DNA of 64,000 bases from Streptomyces guryensis (GCF_021261325.1 NZ_JAJSBI010000018.1:1-64000); one strand, 5' to 3'; positions 33,091-42,916 are shown, counted from the first letter of the stretch. Notes: a model not told the origin generated them from the sequence alone. Program-made: numbers and translations.

Positions 33091-34371
33091 TCAGTGCTGC
33101 CAGACCCTCACGTAGTCGACCATCATGTCGGCCGGGACCTGGGTGGGCCCGCCGTTTGTGGAACTGACGGCGTTGTTGAGGATCAGATACATCGGAGCCG
33201 AGGTGATCCCTGACGTGATCTGACCGACCTGCTTGCCGTCGTAGTAGTACGTGACCGCCCCCTGCTTCCATTCCGCACCGTAGGTGTGCCATCCGGTGTA
33301 GGTGCCGGGGGCGCAGCCGCCGGGACCGCCGGCTGCGGAATGGAAGTGGTAACAGGCAGAGCCGCTCAGGCCCTCCATGACATCCATCTCGCCGTCATCC
33401 GGCCAATTCTGCCCGTCCGTCCAGAAGGCGGGCCAGTTGGCGATCTGTGTGCCGGACGCGGGCGTGTAGATACGGGCTTCGAAGGCGCCGTAGGTGAACT
33501 GGGCCTTGCCGTCGCTCTCCACCAGGCCGGAGACATAGGGATAGGTCTTACCGCCGACGGTCGTCGACTGCTGAATGGCCTTGAGGTGGAGATATCCTCC
33601 GCTGACGCCGACCTGTGACGGAGAGTAGGCGGCCTCTTCGGATGAGTTCACGGGCGGCGTGATGCATCCGGAGCACCCGAGCCAGTTCGGATTCCACTTG
33701 GAGCCGTCAAGGCCGGTGCCGTCGAATTCGTCGCTGAACACATTGCGCCATGTCCCGGGAATACCGAGCGGTGCGACGGCGGTCGTCGAAGGCGCCGAGG
33801 ACGGTTCGCTCACCGTTGGTGTGGACGTGGCAGTCGGCGTGGACGTGGAGGTGGGCGCCGGCGTGCTGGTGGGAGCGGATGTCGTTGCCGTCGGGGTCGG
33901 GGTCGGGGTGGGCGTGGGCGTGGGGTTGGCGCCGGAGGTGAAGGAATTCACCGGAGAAAGATTGTGCCAGCTGTTGTGCAGCTTGTATGAGACGAAGTAT
34001 GTATACGTGCCCGCGGGGAATGTGCGACTGCCTGAGGTGTAGGTGGTGGGCCAAGTTCCCACCGTGGTCGCGGCGGCTCCGGGAAAGTCATAGATGTTGC
34101 CGTCCGCAGATCGCGCCGTGACGGCCAGCGCCTGCAACTTGATCGTTTTTGTGGCGTGCACCTTCGCGGTGGCCTTGAACTGTCCGTCCGCTGTCGCCGA
34201 CGTGGACAGGGAGTCGACGGCGACGTCTGTCGTCGAGGCATTCGCCTGGCCGACTTGGACGAGCGCGCCCCCTGCGAGGGCGGCGGTGGCGAGCGCGAGG
34301 GCGCCCAGTTTCGTCCGCACCGCGAAGGGGCGACGATGTCGCGGAATTCCAGCTTTGTGTTCCATCGGCAT
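33091..34371 (-). CDS. Secreted GH16 endo-glycanase with N-terminal beta-domain and PT linker
   Basis: 426 residues: a signal peptide (about 1-45), a small beta-sandwich (about 48-147, possibly carbohydrate-binding), a Pro/Thr/Ser-rich linker (about 148-198) and a GH16 domain (200-426). GEMDVMEGL supplies Glu328 (nucleophile), Asp330 and Glu333 (acid/base). The trio of Trp in NWPAFWTDGQNWP and the ending MMVDYVRVWQH are typical of bacterial GH16 laminarinase/galactanase-like enzymes. It converges on the deacetylase gene with a 9-bp gap. It is the freely secreted counterpart of the GH16 lipoprotein in the same locus. The 5' leader region is long (see 34372-34719). Confidence 0.88.
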   Translation of the reverse strand: MPMEHKAGIPRHRRPFAVRTKLGALALATAALAGGALVQVGQANASTTDVAVDSLSTSATADGQFKATAKVHATKTIKLQALAVTARSADGNIYDFPGAAATTVGTWPTTYTSGSRTFPAGTYTYFVSYKLHNSWHNLSPVNSFTSGANPTPTPTPTPTPTATTSAPTSTPAPTSTSTPTATSTPTVSEPSSAPSTTAVAPLGIPGTWRNVFSDEFDGTGLDGSKWNPNWLGCSGCITPPVNSSEEAAYSPSQVGVSGGYLHLKAIQQSTTVGGKTYPYVSGLVESDGKAQFTYGAFEARIYTPASGTQIANWPAFWTDGQNWPDDGEMDVMEGLSGSACYHFHSAAGGPGGCAPGTYTGWHTYGAEWKQGAVTYYYDGKQVGQITSGITSAPMYLILNNAVSSTNGGPTQVPADMMVDYVRVWQH

Positions 34372-34719
34372 GTACGGCGTGACCTTTCACCCCACCCCTG
34401 CGGCAGCAGAGCCCGCTTTTGCACGAAGCAAATGGCGAACTGAACGGTCATGGACTCTGCGTGAGGTGCATTCGATCCGCAAGAGCCTGTTCGGGGTGGT
34501 AGTGCCGGCCGGCGCTCCGAATTTCCTGCCCCGCAGGCGAGTTGGCCGCATCGAGCCGCCTCTGGTGATGTCCGCCACACGGTGGAGTAATTCGGTCATA
34601 TGTGCATCGAATTGCCTTTAACGGCCCCCGTCGGCCGGTCGATGTCGATCCGTCAGCCGGGCCATGCCTCGGTGGGCGCCCTGAGGTTGACCCGGCAGGT
34701 TCGAGGAGAGATGATGTAC
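34372..34719. other. Divergent intergenic region between GH16 and GH15 genes
   Basis: About 350 bp without a supported gene. Short frames in it lack ribosome sites and family features. On the GH16 side there is room for a 5' leader of up to about 200 nt. I looked for a c-di-AMP (ydaO) riboswitch, which often precedes actinomycete wall-enzyme genes, and did not find its conserved core. Confidence 0.5.
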
Positions 34720-34734
34720 GTATACAGCGTAAAC
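34720..34734 (+). promoter_or_regulatory. TetR-type operator, site 3 (GH15 promoter)
   Basis: GTATACAGCGTAAAC, an imperfect inverted repeat (GTTTAC/GTATAC around 3 bp), followed by ATACGAG as at site 4. It lies 39 bp upstream of the GH15 start. A TTGACC hexamer at 34687-34692 may be the -35 box. Confidence 0.6.
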
Positions 34735-34773
34735 ATACGAGTTTGCGCGGTATGACCACGAGTGGCTCCGGCG

Positions 34774-36597
34774 ATGAACGCACCCATCGAGGACTACGCC
34801 CTCATCAGCGACCTGGAGACCGCGGCCATGATCGGCCGGGACGGCTCCGTCGACTGGCTGTGTCTGCCCCGCTTCGACTCGCCCGCCTGTCTGGCCGCGC
34901 TGCTCGGCACACCGGGCAACGGGTTCTGGCGGATCGCCCCCGCCGGCGGCGGCCCCTGCTCGCACCGGTCGTACCGGCCCGACACGCTGGTCCTGGAATC
35001 GCGTTGGGAGACCCCGACGGGGGCCGTGCGGGTCACGGACTTCATGCCGCCGCGCGCGGGGGTGCCGTGTCTGGTCCGACTGGTCGAGGGACTGTCGGGC
35101 TCCGTGTCCATGCGCAGCGAGCTGCGGCTGCGCTTCCACCAGGGTCGGGTCGTGCCCTGGGTCCGGGCCGTCGGCCAGTGCGCGGTGGCGGTCGCCGGCC
35201 CGGACGCCGTCTGGCTGGGCGCCGACGGGGCCGTACGGGAACGGGGCGGTGCTGACGCCACGGTCCACGACTTCACCGTCCCGGCCGGACGGCGACTCGC
35301 GCTGACCCTGGTGTGGTCGCCCTCGCACAAGCCCGAACCGCCCACGCCACTGAGCGTCCCGGCCGAGACGCTGCTCAAGGAGACGGCCGACTACTGGCGG
35401 ACCTGGACCGCCCAGTGCCGCTACGAAGGGCCCTGGCGGGACGCCGTGGTGCGATCACTGATCACGTTGAAGGCCCTCATCTACGCTCCCACGGGCGGCA
35501 TCGTGGCGGCCCCCACCACCTCCCTGCCCGGATGCATCGGCGGCGAGCGCAACTGGGACTACCGCTACTGCTGGCTGCGCGATTCCACCTTCGCCCTGTC
35601 CTGTCTCCTGCACAGCGGCTACCGGGAGGAGGCGACGGCCTGGCTGGACTGGCTGGTGCGGGCCATCGCCGGCAACCCCTGGGATCTGAAGACCGTGTAC
35701 GGCGTCGGCGGGCAGCGCCTGTTGCCCGAGACCGAGGCGCCGTGGCTGGCCGGCTACGAGGGCTCGCGGCCCGTCCGGTTCGGCAACTCCGCGGCGAACC
35801 AGTTCCAGTTGGACGTGTACGGCGAGGTCCTCGACGCCTTCTGCCTGTCGCTGCGGGCCGGCATCCCGATGCCGGCCCATGTGTGGAATCTGGTCGAGGC
35901 GATGATGGGTTATCTGCAGCGGCACTGGCGCGAGCCGGACCAGGGGCTGTGGCAGATACGGGGCCCCCGGCGGCAGTTCGTGCACTCCAAGGTCATGGCC
36001 TGGGTGGCTGCCGACCGTGCTCTGCGGATGGGGCGGCTGCTCGGCCGCAACGGCTCCTCGGGCGAATGGCGCGCCCTGCGGGACGAGGTGCACCGTCAGG
36101 TGTGCCGGGAGGGCTGGGACCCCCGGCAGCACTCCTTCGTGCAGGCCTACGGCTCGCCGGCCCTGGACGCCTCCGCGCTCCTGATGCCACGGCTGGGCTT
36201 CCTGCCGGCCCGGGACGAGCGGGTGCGCGGCACCGTCCGCGCGATGCGGCGACTGCAACTCGGGGGCTTTGTGCGGCGCTACGCGCCGGACGGCGACGGT
36301 GGCCAAGGGGTGGACGGGGTGTACGGCTCGGAAGGCGCTTTCGTGTCGTGCTCTCTCTGGTACGCGGAGGCCCTTGCGGCGACCGGCGATTTCGAACAGG
36401 CCCAAGATCTCTTCGAGCGCGTGCTCGCTGTGCGCAACGACGTCGGACTGCTCTCGGAGCAGTGGGATCCCGACGCGGGCCGTCAACTGGGCAACGCGCC
36501 CAAGGCGTTCAGCCACATCGCACTGGTGGAGGCGGCGTTCGCCCTCAGAGCTTCGAGTTCGGGCGTCGCGCGGCACCGGCGTACCCGTGCGGGTTGA
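34774..36597 (+). CDS. GH15-family glucoamylase/trehalase-like protein
   Basis: This 607-residue cytoplasmic protein has an N-terminal trehalase-like beta-sandwich (IEDYALISDLETAAMIGRDGSVDWLCLPRFDSPA) and a C-terminal (alpha/alpha)6 barrel (about 230-600). The barrel has GERNWDYRYCWLRDSTFAL (substrate-site Trp-Asp and Arg-Asp), a catalytic-Glu region near GLWQIRGPRRQFVHSKVMAW, and SEQWDPDAGRQLGNAPKAFSHIALVEAA, whose SEQWDP holds the second Glu. GH15 proteins are inverting alpha-glucosidases; several actinobacterial ones are trehalases. ATG 34774 and GTG 34762 are both possible starts. Its 3' end overlaps the convergent galE by 53 bp. A TetR-type operator in its promoter links it to the glycan locus, perhaps to supply glucose for polymer synthesis. 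Confidence 0.82.
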   Translation: MNAPIEDYALISDLETAAMIGRDGSVDWLCLPRFDSPACLAALLGTPGNGFWRIAPAGGGPCSHRSYRPDTLVLESRWETPTGAVRVTDFMPPRAGVPCLVRLVEGLSGSVSMRSELRLRFHQGRVVPWVRAVGQCAVAVAGPDAVWLGADGAVRERGGADATVHDFTVPAGRRLALTLVWSPSHKPEPPTPLSVPAETLLKETADYWRTWTAQCRYEGPWRDAVVRSLITLKALIYAPTGGIVAAPTTSLPGCIGGERNWDYRYCWLRDSTFALSCLLHSGYREEATAWLDWLVRAIAGNPWDLKTVYGVGGQRLLPETEAPWLAGYEGSRPVRFGNSAANQFQLDVYGEVLDAFCLSLRAGIPMPAHVWNLVEAMMGYLQRHWREPDQGLWQIRGPRRQFVHSKVMAWVAADRALRMGRLLGRNGSSGEWRALRDEVHRQVCREGWDPRQHSFVQAYGSPALDASALLMPRLGFLPARDERVRGTVRAMRRLQLGGFVRRYAPDGDGGQGVDGVYGSEGAFVSCSLWYAEALAATGDFEQAQDLFERVLAVRNDVGLLSEQWDPDAGRQLGNAPKAFSHIALVEAAFALRASSSGVARHRRTRAG

Positions 36598-37645
36598 GCC
36601 GCTGGAAATGCCACGCGTCCCGGCATATGTCCACGAGAGTGCGGGTGGGCCGCCAGCCCCAGGCACGGGTGACGGCGCTCGCGTCGGCAACGAGTGTGGC
36701 GACGTCTCCGGGGCGGCGGGGCCCGACTTCGTACGGAATGGGCTTGGCGCTGGCCTCGGAGAAGACACCGACGACGTCCAGGACCGAACTGCCCTGTCCC
36801 AGACCGAGGTTGAACACGCGCATGCCGGGAGCGTCGACGAGGTGGTCGAGCGCGACGCGGTGCGCCTCGACGGTGTCCATGACGTGGATGTAGTCGCGGA
36901 CCGCGGTGCCGTCGGGGGTCGGGTAGTCTCCGCCGAACACCTGCAGCTGCTTCCGGTGGCCGAGGGCGACCTGCGCCACGTGCGGCATGAGGTTGTCGGG
37001 GGCGCTCTGCGGGTCCTCGCCGAGCAGCCCGCTGGGATGCGCGCCGGCCGGGTTGAAGTAGCGCAGGCACAGCACTGTGTACTCGGGGCGGCGGCGGCAG
37101 ACATCGGCGAGGATCTGCTCGCAGGCCCACTTCGAAGCCGCGTAGGGGTTGGTCGGCCCGGCCGGGGTGGATTCGTCGAGCGGGTCCGCGCCCGCGTCGC
37201 CGTAGACCGAGCACGAGGAGGAGAACACCAGCCGGTGGACCCCGTGCTCGTGCATCGTGCTCAGCAGGGCGGTGGTGCCGCCCACGTTGGTGTCGTAGTA
37301 CTCGACCGGTGACTCGACCGACCCGCTCACGGACTTGTGCGCGGCGAAGTGCATGACGGCGTCCACCGGATGCCGGTCGAATACGGCCGAGAGGGCGCGC
37401 CGGTCCCGTATGTCCAGTTCGTAGACGGCCCCGACGAACCGGCCCGCGATCCGCTCCACCCGGGCGAAGACGTGGGGGGTGCTGTTCGCGTAGTCGTCGA
37501 CCACGATCACCTCGTAACCGTGGTCGAGGAGCTCGACGCAGGCGTGACTGCCGATGAATCCGGCGCCGCCGGTGACGAGGACGGTGGACGGAGCCCAGCA
37601 GGGCGCGCCCCCCCGGCGTACGCGCGTTCGCCTGTCCTTGTCCAC
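36545..37645 (-). CDS. galE: UDP-glucose 4-epimerase
   Basis: A 366-residue short-chain-dehydrogenase-type epimerase. It has the NAD-binding STVLVTGGAGFIGSHACVELL (about 19-39), VIVVDDYANS, the MHFAAHKSVSGS loop, the catalytic Ser/Tyr region LVFSSSCSVYG and the YAASKWACEQI Tyr-x3-Lys pair. Substrate-binding LRYFNPAGAHPSG and the terminal WHFQRLNPHGY are also typical. It interconverts UDP-glucose and UDP-galactose (or the GlcNAc/GalNAc pair) and would feed the glycosyltransferases upstream. The GTG at 37645 follows GAGGAA; TetR-type site 4 lies 36 bp upstream. Convergent overlap with GH15 could give antisense interference. Confidence 0.92.
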   Translation of the reverse strand: MDKDRRTRVRRGGAPCWAPSTVLVTGGAGFIGSHACVELLDHGYEVIVVDDYANSTPHVFARVERIAGRFVGAVYELDIRDRRALSAVFDRHPVDAVMHFAAHKSVSGSVESPVEYYDTNVGGTTALLSTMHEHGVHRLVFSSSCSVYGDAGADPLDESTPAGPTNPYAASKWACEQILADVCRRRPEYTVLCLRYFNPAGAHPSGLLGEDPQSAPDNLMPHVAQVALGHRKQLQVFGGDYPTPDGTAVRDYIHVMDTVEAHRVALDHLVDAPGMRVFNLGLGQGSSVLDVVGVFSEASAKPIPYEVGPRRPGDVATLVADASAVTRAWGWRPTRTLVDICRDAWHFQRLNPHGYAGAARRPNSKL

Positions 37646-37681
37646 GGTTCCTCGTCGGGCCTGAGGAGTGTGACGTCGTAT

Positions 37682-37696
37682 ATTTACGGCGTATAT
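37682..37696 (-). promoter_or_regulatory. TetR-type operator, site 4 (galE promoter)
   Basis: Read on the minus strand: ATATACGCCGTAAAT, followed by ATACGAC. It lies 36 bp upstream of galE in the same orientation and shares the 12-mer ATATACGCCGTA with site 2 upstream of the GT2 operon. Confidence 0.6.
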
Positions 37697-37740
37697 CTAC
37701 GACAGTGCGCTCCTCGGCCCCTGGAGTCAAGGGGACCGGT

Positions 37741-38523
37741 TCACGGCCTGACCAGCAACTGGAAGTCGAACGCGTAGCGGGACGCCCGGTAGATGTGTGT
37801 CCCGTACTCCACCGGTCGGCCGGTGTCGTCGTACGCGGTGCGCTGCATGGTCAGCAGGGCGGCGCCCTCCTCCTCGTCGAGCCGGGCGGCCTCCTCGGCG
37901 GTGGCGGAGCGAGCGCTGATGGTCTGGCGGGCGCTGTGCAGGGTGATGCCGGCGGTGCGCATCATCCGGTACAGGCCGGTCGCCTCCAGGCGGGCGGTGT
38001 CCAGGTCGAGGAGGGTCGCGGGAAGGAAGTTGCACAGCAGGGCGACCGGCTGACCGTGGGTGAGGCGCAGCCGCTCCAGGACGATCACCTCACTGCCCTC
38101 CGCGATGCCGAGCGCGGCCGCGACGTCCGGGGACGCCGGCTCGCGCTCGTTGCGCACCACCCGCGTGGTGGGGCCCTGCCCGGCCGACTCCAGGTCGTCG
38201 TAGAGGCTGCTGAGCTCCAGCGGGCGTTTGACCTGGCTGTGCAACACCTGGGTGCCGACCCCTCGGCGGCGCACCAGCAGCCCCTTGTCGACCAGGGACT
38301 GGATGGCCTGGCGGACGGTGGGCCTGGACAGGCCCAGGCGCGTCGAGAGGTCGATCTCGTTGCCCAGGAGGTTGCCCGGGGCGAGGGCGCCGTGCTCGAT
38401 GGCCGCCTCCAGCTGCTGTGCGAGCTGGTAGTACAGCGGCACCGGACTGCCCCGGTCCAGGGCGAAGTCCAGCGAGTCGGCAGCGGCCGTCGCGGCACGT
38501 GCGGTGCCGCCGGTCCTCGCCAT
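37741..38523 (-). CDS. GntR/UTRA regulator of inositol catabolism
   Basis: This 260-residue protein has a winged helix (VPLYYQLAQQLEAAIEHGALAPGN, LSTRLGLSRPTVRQAIQSLVDKGLLVRRRGVGTQV; about 28-100) and a UTRA ligand domain (about 110-255) with the usual end YGTHIYRASRYAFDF. HutC-type regulators of this size repress sugar operons and are relieved by a pathway intermediate. It is the distal gene after mmsA on the minus strand, 33 bp from the mmsA stop, inside a complete iol locus. The candidate operators are the inverted pair at 44870-44884 and 44921-44935. Assignment as the iol repressor rests on position. Confidence 0.88.
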   Translation of the reverse strand: MARTGGTARAATAAADSLDFALDRGSPVPLYYQLAQQLEAAIEHGALAPGNLLGNEIDLSTRLGLSRPTVRQAIQSLVDKGLLVRRRGVGTQVLHSQVKRPLELSSLYDDLESAGQGPTTRVVRNEREPASPDVAAALGIAEGSEVIVLERLRLTHGQPVALLCNFLPATLLDLDTARLEATGLYRMMRTAGITLHSARQTISARSATAEEAARLDEEEGAALLTMQRTAYDDTGRPVEYGTHIYRASRYAFDFQLLVRP

Positions 38524-38556
38524 GGGCGTACCTCCCTCTGGAGAACTGACGCAGCG

Positions 38557-40050
<1,494 letters not shown>

Positions 40051-40091
40051 GTGCGGGGGCCTTTCACAAAGGGGTTGTGCGGGGGGGGAGG

Positions 40092-41969
40092 TCAGAGGTG
40101 GCGACGCTGGTCGGTGACGTTGCGGTCGTACTCCTCGCGGGCCTGTACGGCGGCATCGCGGGAGGCGGTCTCGGCGACCGGGACGTCCCACCAGGCCTCG
40201 GCCCCGGGAGCGGTCGAGGTGACGGTGTCGGTCTCGACGTAGACGCAGGTCGGGCGGTCGGAGGCGCGGGCCGCGGCGAGCGCCTCGCGCAGTTCGCGCA
40301 CGGTCTTGGCGCGCAGCACGTCCATGCCGAGGCTGCCCGCGTTGGCGGCCAGGTCGACGGGGAGCGGCGCGCCGGAGAAGGTGCCGTCGGCGGCCCGGTA
40401 GCGGTAGGCGGTACCGAAGCGCTCACCGCCGACGTACTCGGAGAGACCGCCGATGGAGGCGTAGCCGTGGTTCTGGATGAGGACGAGGTTGACGGGCAGG
40501 CCCTCCTGGACGGCGGTGACGATCTCGGTCGGCATCATCAGGTAGGTGCCGTCGCCGACCAGGGACCAGACCGGGGTGCCGGGAGCGGCCTGCTGGACGC
40601 CGATGCCGGCCGGGATCTCGTAGCCCATGCAGGAGTAGCCGTACTCCAGGTGGTACTGGCGGGGGCTGCGTGCCCGCCACAGCTTGTGCAGGTCGCCGGG
40701 GAGCGAGCCGGCCGCGTTGATCACGACGTCCTCGTCGCCGACCACCGCGTCCAGGGCGCCGAGCACCTGGGTCTGGGTGGGTACGGCGTTCTCGTCGGCG
40801 GCGGTGAAAGCGGCGTCGACCACCTGCTCCCAGCGTTCCTTGCCGGTGCGGTACTCGGTCTCGTAAACCGAGTTCACACGTTGTCCGGCGAGGGCCTCCG
40901 TCAACGCTGTGAGCCCCGCGCGCGCGTCGCAGACCAGAGTCCGCGCTGCCAGCTTGTGTGCGTCGAACGCGGCGATGTTGAGGTTGACGAACCGGACGCC
41001 CGGCTGCTGGAAGAGCGTGTTGGAGGCGGTGGTGAAGTCCGTGTAGCGGGTGCCGACGCCGATCACCAGGTCGGCCGTACGCGCGATGTCGTCGCAGACC
41101 GCCGTGCCGGTGTGGCCGATGCCGCCGAGGTCGGCGGGGTGGTCGTGGCGGAGCGAGCCCTTGCCGGCCTGCGTCGAGGCGACCGGGATGCCGGTCGCGT
41201 CCACCAGCGCCTTCAGCGCCTCCTCCGCCCGGCTGTGGTGGATGCCGCCGCCCGCGACGATCAGCGGGCGCTCGGCGGCGCGGATCGCCGCCACCGCCTC
41301 CGCCAGCTCGTACGGGTCGGGCGCGGGCCGCCGTACGTGCCAGACGCGCTCGTCGAAGAACTCCTCCGGCCAGTCGTACGCCTCGGCCTGCACGTCCTGG
41401 GGGAGGGCCAGGGTGACCGCGCCGGTCTCGGCGGGGTCGGCGAGGACCCGCATGGCGTTGAGGGCGGAGGGGATCAGGGCCTCGGGGCGGGTGATGCGGT
41501 CGAAGTAGCGGGAGACCGGGCGCAGGGTGTCGTTGACCGACACGTCCGCCTCCGTGGGGTGTTCCAGCTGCTGCAGCAGCGGGTCGGCCACCCGGGTGGC
41601 GAAGTAGTCGCCCGGCAGGAGCAGGACCGGCAGGCGGTTGATGGTCGCGAGCGCGGCGCCGGTGACCAGGTTGGTCGCGCCAGGGCCGATGGACGTCGTC
41701 ACCGCCTGCGCGGAGAGGCGGTCGAGCTGGCGGGCGTAGCCGACGGCCGCGTGCACCATGGCCTGCTCGTTGCGGCCCTGGTGGTACGGCATCGCGTCCT
41801 CGCCCGCCTCCAGCAGGGCCTGGCCGATCCCGGCAACGTTGCCATGGCCGAAGATGCCCCAGGTGCCCGCGATCAGCCGCCGGCGCACGCCGTCGCGCTC
41901 GGTGTACTGGACGGACAGGAAACGCACCAGTGCCTGGGCGACGGTCAGGCGGCGGGTGGTGGTGCTCAT
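40092..41969 (-). CDS. iolD: 3D-(3,5/4)-trihydroxycyclohexane-1,2-dione hydrolase
   Basis: This 625-residue thiamine-diphosphate enzyme has RLTVAQALVRFLSVQYTERDG, the N-terminal catalytic Glu region GIFGHGNVAGIGQALLEAGEDAMPYHQGRNEQAMVHAAVGYA, and the C-terminal ThDP motif VWSLVGDGTYLMMPTEIVTAVQEGLPVNLVLIQNHGYASIG (GDG...NH). IolD opens the inositol-derived ring, giving 5-deoxy-glucuronate. The ATG at 41969 overlaps the iolB stop (TGATG) and has GGAGAAG upstream, so the two are coupled. Order iolC-aldolase-iolB-iolD-mmsA-gntR is compact and unidirectional. Confidence 0.95.
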   Translation of the reverse strand: MSTTTRRLTVAQALVRFLSVQYTERDGVRRRLIAGTWGIFGHGNVAGIGQALLEAGEDAMPYHQGRNEQAMVHAAVGYARQLDRLSAQAVTTSIGPGATNLVTGAALATINRLPVLLLPGDYFATRVADPLLQQLEHPTEADVSVNDTLRPVSRYFDRITRPEALIPSALNAMRVLADPAETGAVTLALPQDVQAEAYDWPEEFFDERVWHVRRPAPDPYELAEAVAAIRAAERPLIVAGGGIHHSRAEEALKALVDATGIPVASTQAGKGSLRHDHPADLGGIGHTGTAVCDDIARTADLVIGVGTRYTDFTTASNTLFQQPGVRFVNLNIAAFDAHKLAARTLVCDARAGLTALTEALAGQRVNSVYETEYRTGKERWEQVVDAAFTAADENAVPTQTQVLGALDAVVGDEDVVINAAGSLPGDLHKLWRARSPRQYHLEYGYSCMGYEIPAGIGVQQAAPGTPVWSLVGDGTYLMMPTEIVTAVQEGLPVNLVLIQNHGYASIGGLSEYVGGERFGTAYRYRAADGTFSGAPLPVDLAANAGSLGMDVLRAKTVRELREALAAARASDRPTCVYVETDTVTSTAPGAEAWWDVPVAETASRDAAVQAREEYDRNVTDQRRHL

Positions 41970-42883
41970 CAGGACTTCTCCGGTGCCGTGTAGAGGGGGA
42001 GGCGGGGGTCGACGGGCTGCTCGGGCCAGGTGTCGCGGACCCAGGCGTGATCGGGGTGGTCGCAGATCAGCCAGGCACGCTCGGGCTCCGGGCCCGCCAT
42101 GACGTTGAGGTAGTACATGTGGTGGCCGGGCACGGCCATGGAGGGCCCGTGCCAGCCGTCCGGGATCAGTACGATGTCGCCGCCGCGCACCTCGGCCAGC
42201 ACATCCGTGTTGCGGCCCTGCCCGGAGGGGGAGACCCGCTGGTAGCCGAGGCCGGGGATGCCGTCGTGGTCGGCGAACTCGAAGTAGTAGACCTCTTCGA
42301 GCACTGATTCTTCCCCTGGCCGGTGTTCGTCGTGCTTGTGCGGCGGGAACGACGACCAGTTGCCGCCCGGGGTGATCACCTCGACTGCGATCAGCTTGTC
42401 GCACTCGAAACCCTGTCCATCAGCGCCTCCGGCGCGGGCGGCAGCCCCGAAGTTGTTGACCTGCCGCGAGGAGTTCCCGGTGCCACGCAGCTCCACCGGC
42501 ACCGACGAAGCCGGTCCGTAGCGGGCGGGCAGACGCCGGGTGCAGCGCGCGCCGGTGAGCGCGAACCGTCCGCCGCCGGCGGACGTGACCGTCGTACGGG
42601 CGTCCCTCGGCGCGTACGCGAAGTCGCTGACGCCGCTGAACACACTGTCGCGGCCGGTGAGTTCGAAGGTGTCGTGGCCGAAGTCGTCGGCCGTCGCGAC
42701 GGTGCAGCCGCCGCTGAGCGGCAGCACGATCCACTCGCTGTCGCCGGTGTCGAAGGTGTGCGTGCCACCCGGCGGGAGCTCCAGGACGCGCAGGCTGGAG
42801 TAGCCCCAGCCGGCCTTCTCCGGGGTGACGTCCACGACGTACGGGCCGCCCAGGGCCTTTCCGGCGGGAAGGTGGTATGTCAT
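41969..42883 (-). CDS. iolB: 5-deoxy-glucuronate isomerase
   Basis: This 304-residue double-cupin protein has YHLPAGKALGGPYVVDVTPEKAGWGYSS at its start, HTFDTGDSEWIVLPLSGG (first cupin) and SSFPPHKHDEHRPGEESVLEEVYYFEF (second cupin, metal His/His/Glu/His). IolB turns 5-deoxy-glucuronate into 2-deoxy-5-keto-gluconate for IolC. I place the start at ATG 42883, 6 bases after GGAG. The frame is open for ten more codons to a GTG at 42913, but that stretch is one copy of a 23-bp tandem duplication of the start region. The copy upstream creates an 8-codon leader frame whose stop overlaps this ATG. Confidence 0.92.
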   Translation of the reverse strand: MTYHLPAGKALGGPYVVDVTPEKAGWGYSSLRVLELPPGGTHTFDTGDSEWIVLPLSGGCTVATADDFGHDTFELTGRDSVFSGVSDFAYAPRDARTTVTSAGGGRFALTGARCTRRLPARYGPASSVPVELRGTGNSSRQVNNFGAAARAGGADGQGFECDKLIAVEVITPGGNWSSFPPHKHDEHRPGEESVLEEVYYFEFADHDGIPGLGYQRVSPSGQGRNTDVLAEVRGGDIVLIPDGWHGPSMAVPGHHMYYLNVMAGPEPERAWLICDHPDHAWVRDTWPEQPVDPRLPLYTAPEKS

Positions 42884-42916
42884 ATGGCACTCCGGTGGTA
42901 TGTCATACAGCACTCC
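42871..42916 (-). repeat. Tandem 23-bp duplication of the iolB translation start
   Basis: 42871-42893 and 42894-42916 match at 21 of 23 positions. Each copy contains, on the minus strand, GGAGTG followed by an ATGACATACCACC start. Confidence 0.85.
42880..42906 (-). CDS. Eight-codon leader frame before iolB
   Basis: ATG at 42906 with GGAGGAG 8 bases upstream encodes MTYHRSAI and stops at TGA 42882-42880. The stop shares two bases with the iolB ATG (ATGA). It arose from the duplication at 42871-42916 and repeats the first four residues of IolB. Ribosomes that finish it could reinitiate on iolB; whether it is translated is not known. Confidence 0.5.
   Translation of the reverse strand: MTYHRSAI

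Noticed and set aside
34372..34719. Possible c-di-AMP riboswitch in the GH16 leader
   Set aside because: Actinomycete wall-hydrolase genes often have one, but I could not find its conserved core sequence or helices here.
42884..42913. IolB starting ten codons earlier at GTG 42913
   Set aside because: The ribosome site would be directly against the GTG, and the stretch is plainly a duplicated copy of the start region. ATG 42883 with GGAG at the right distance matches the family start.
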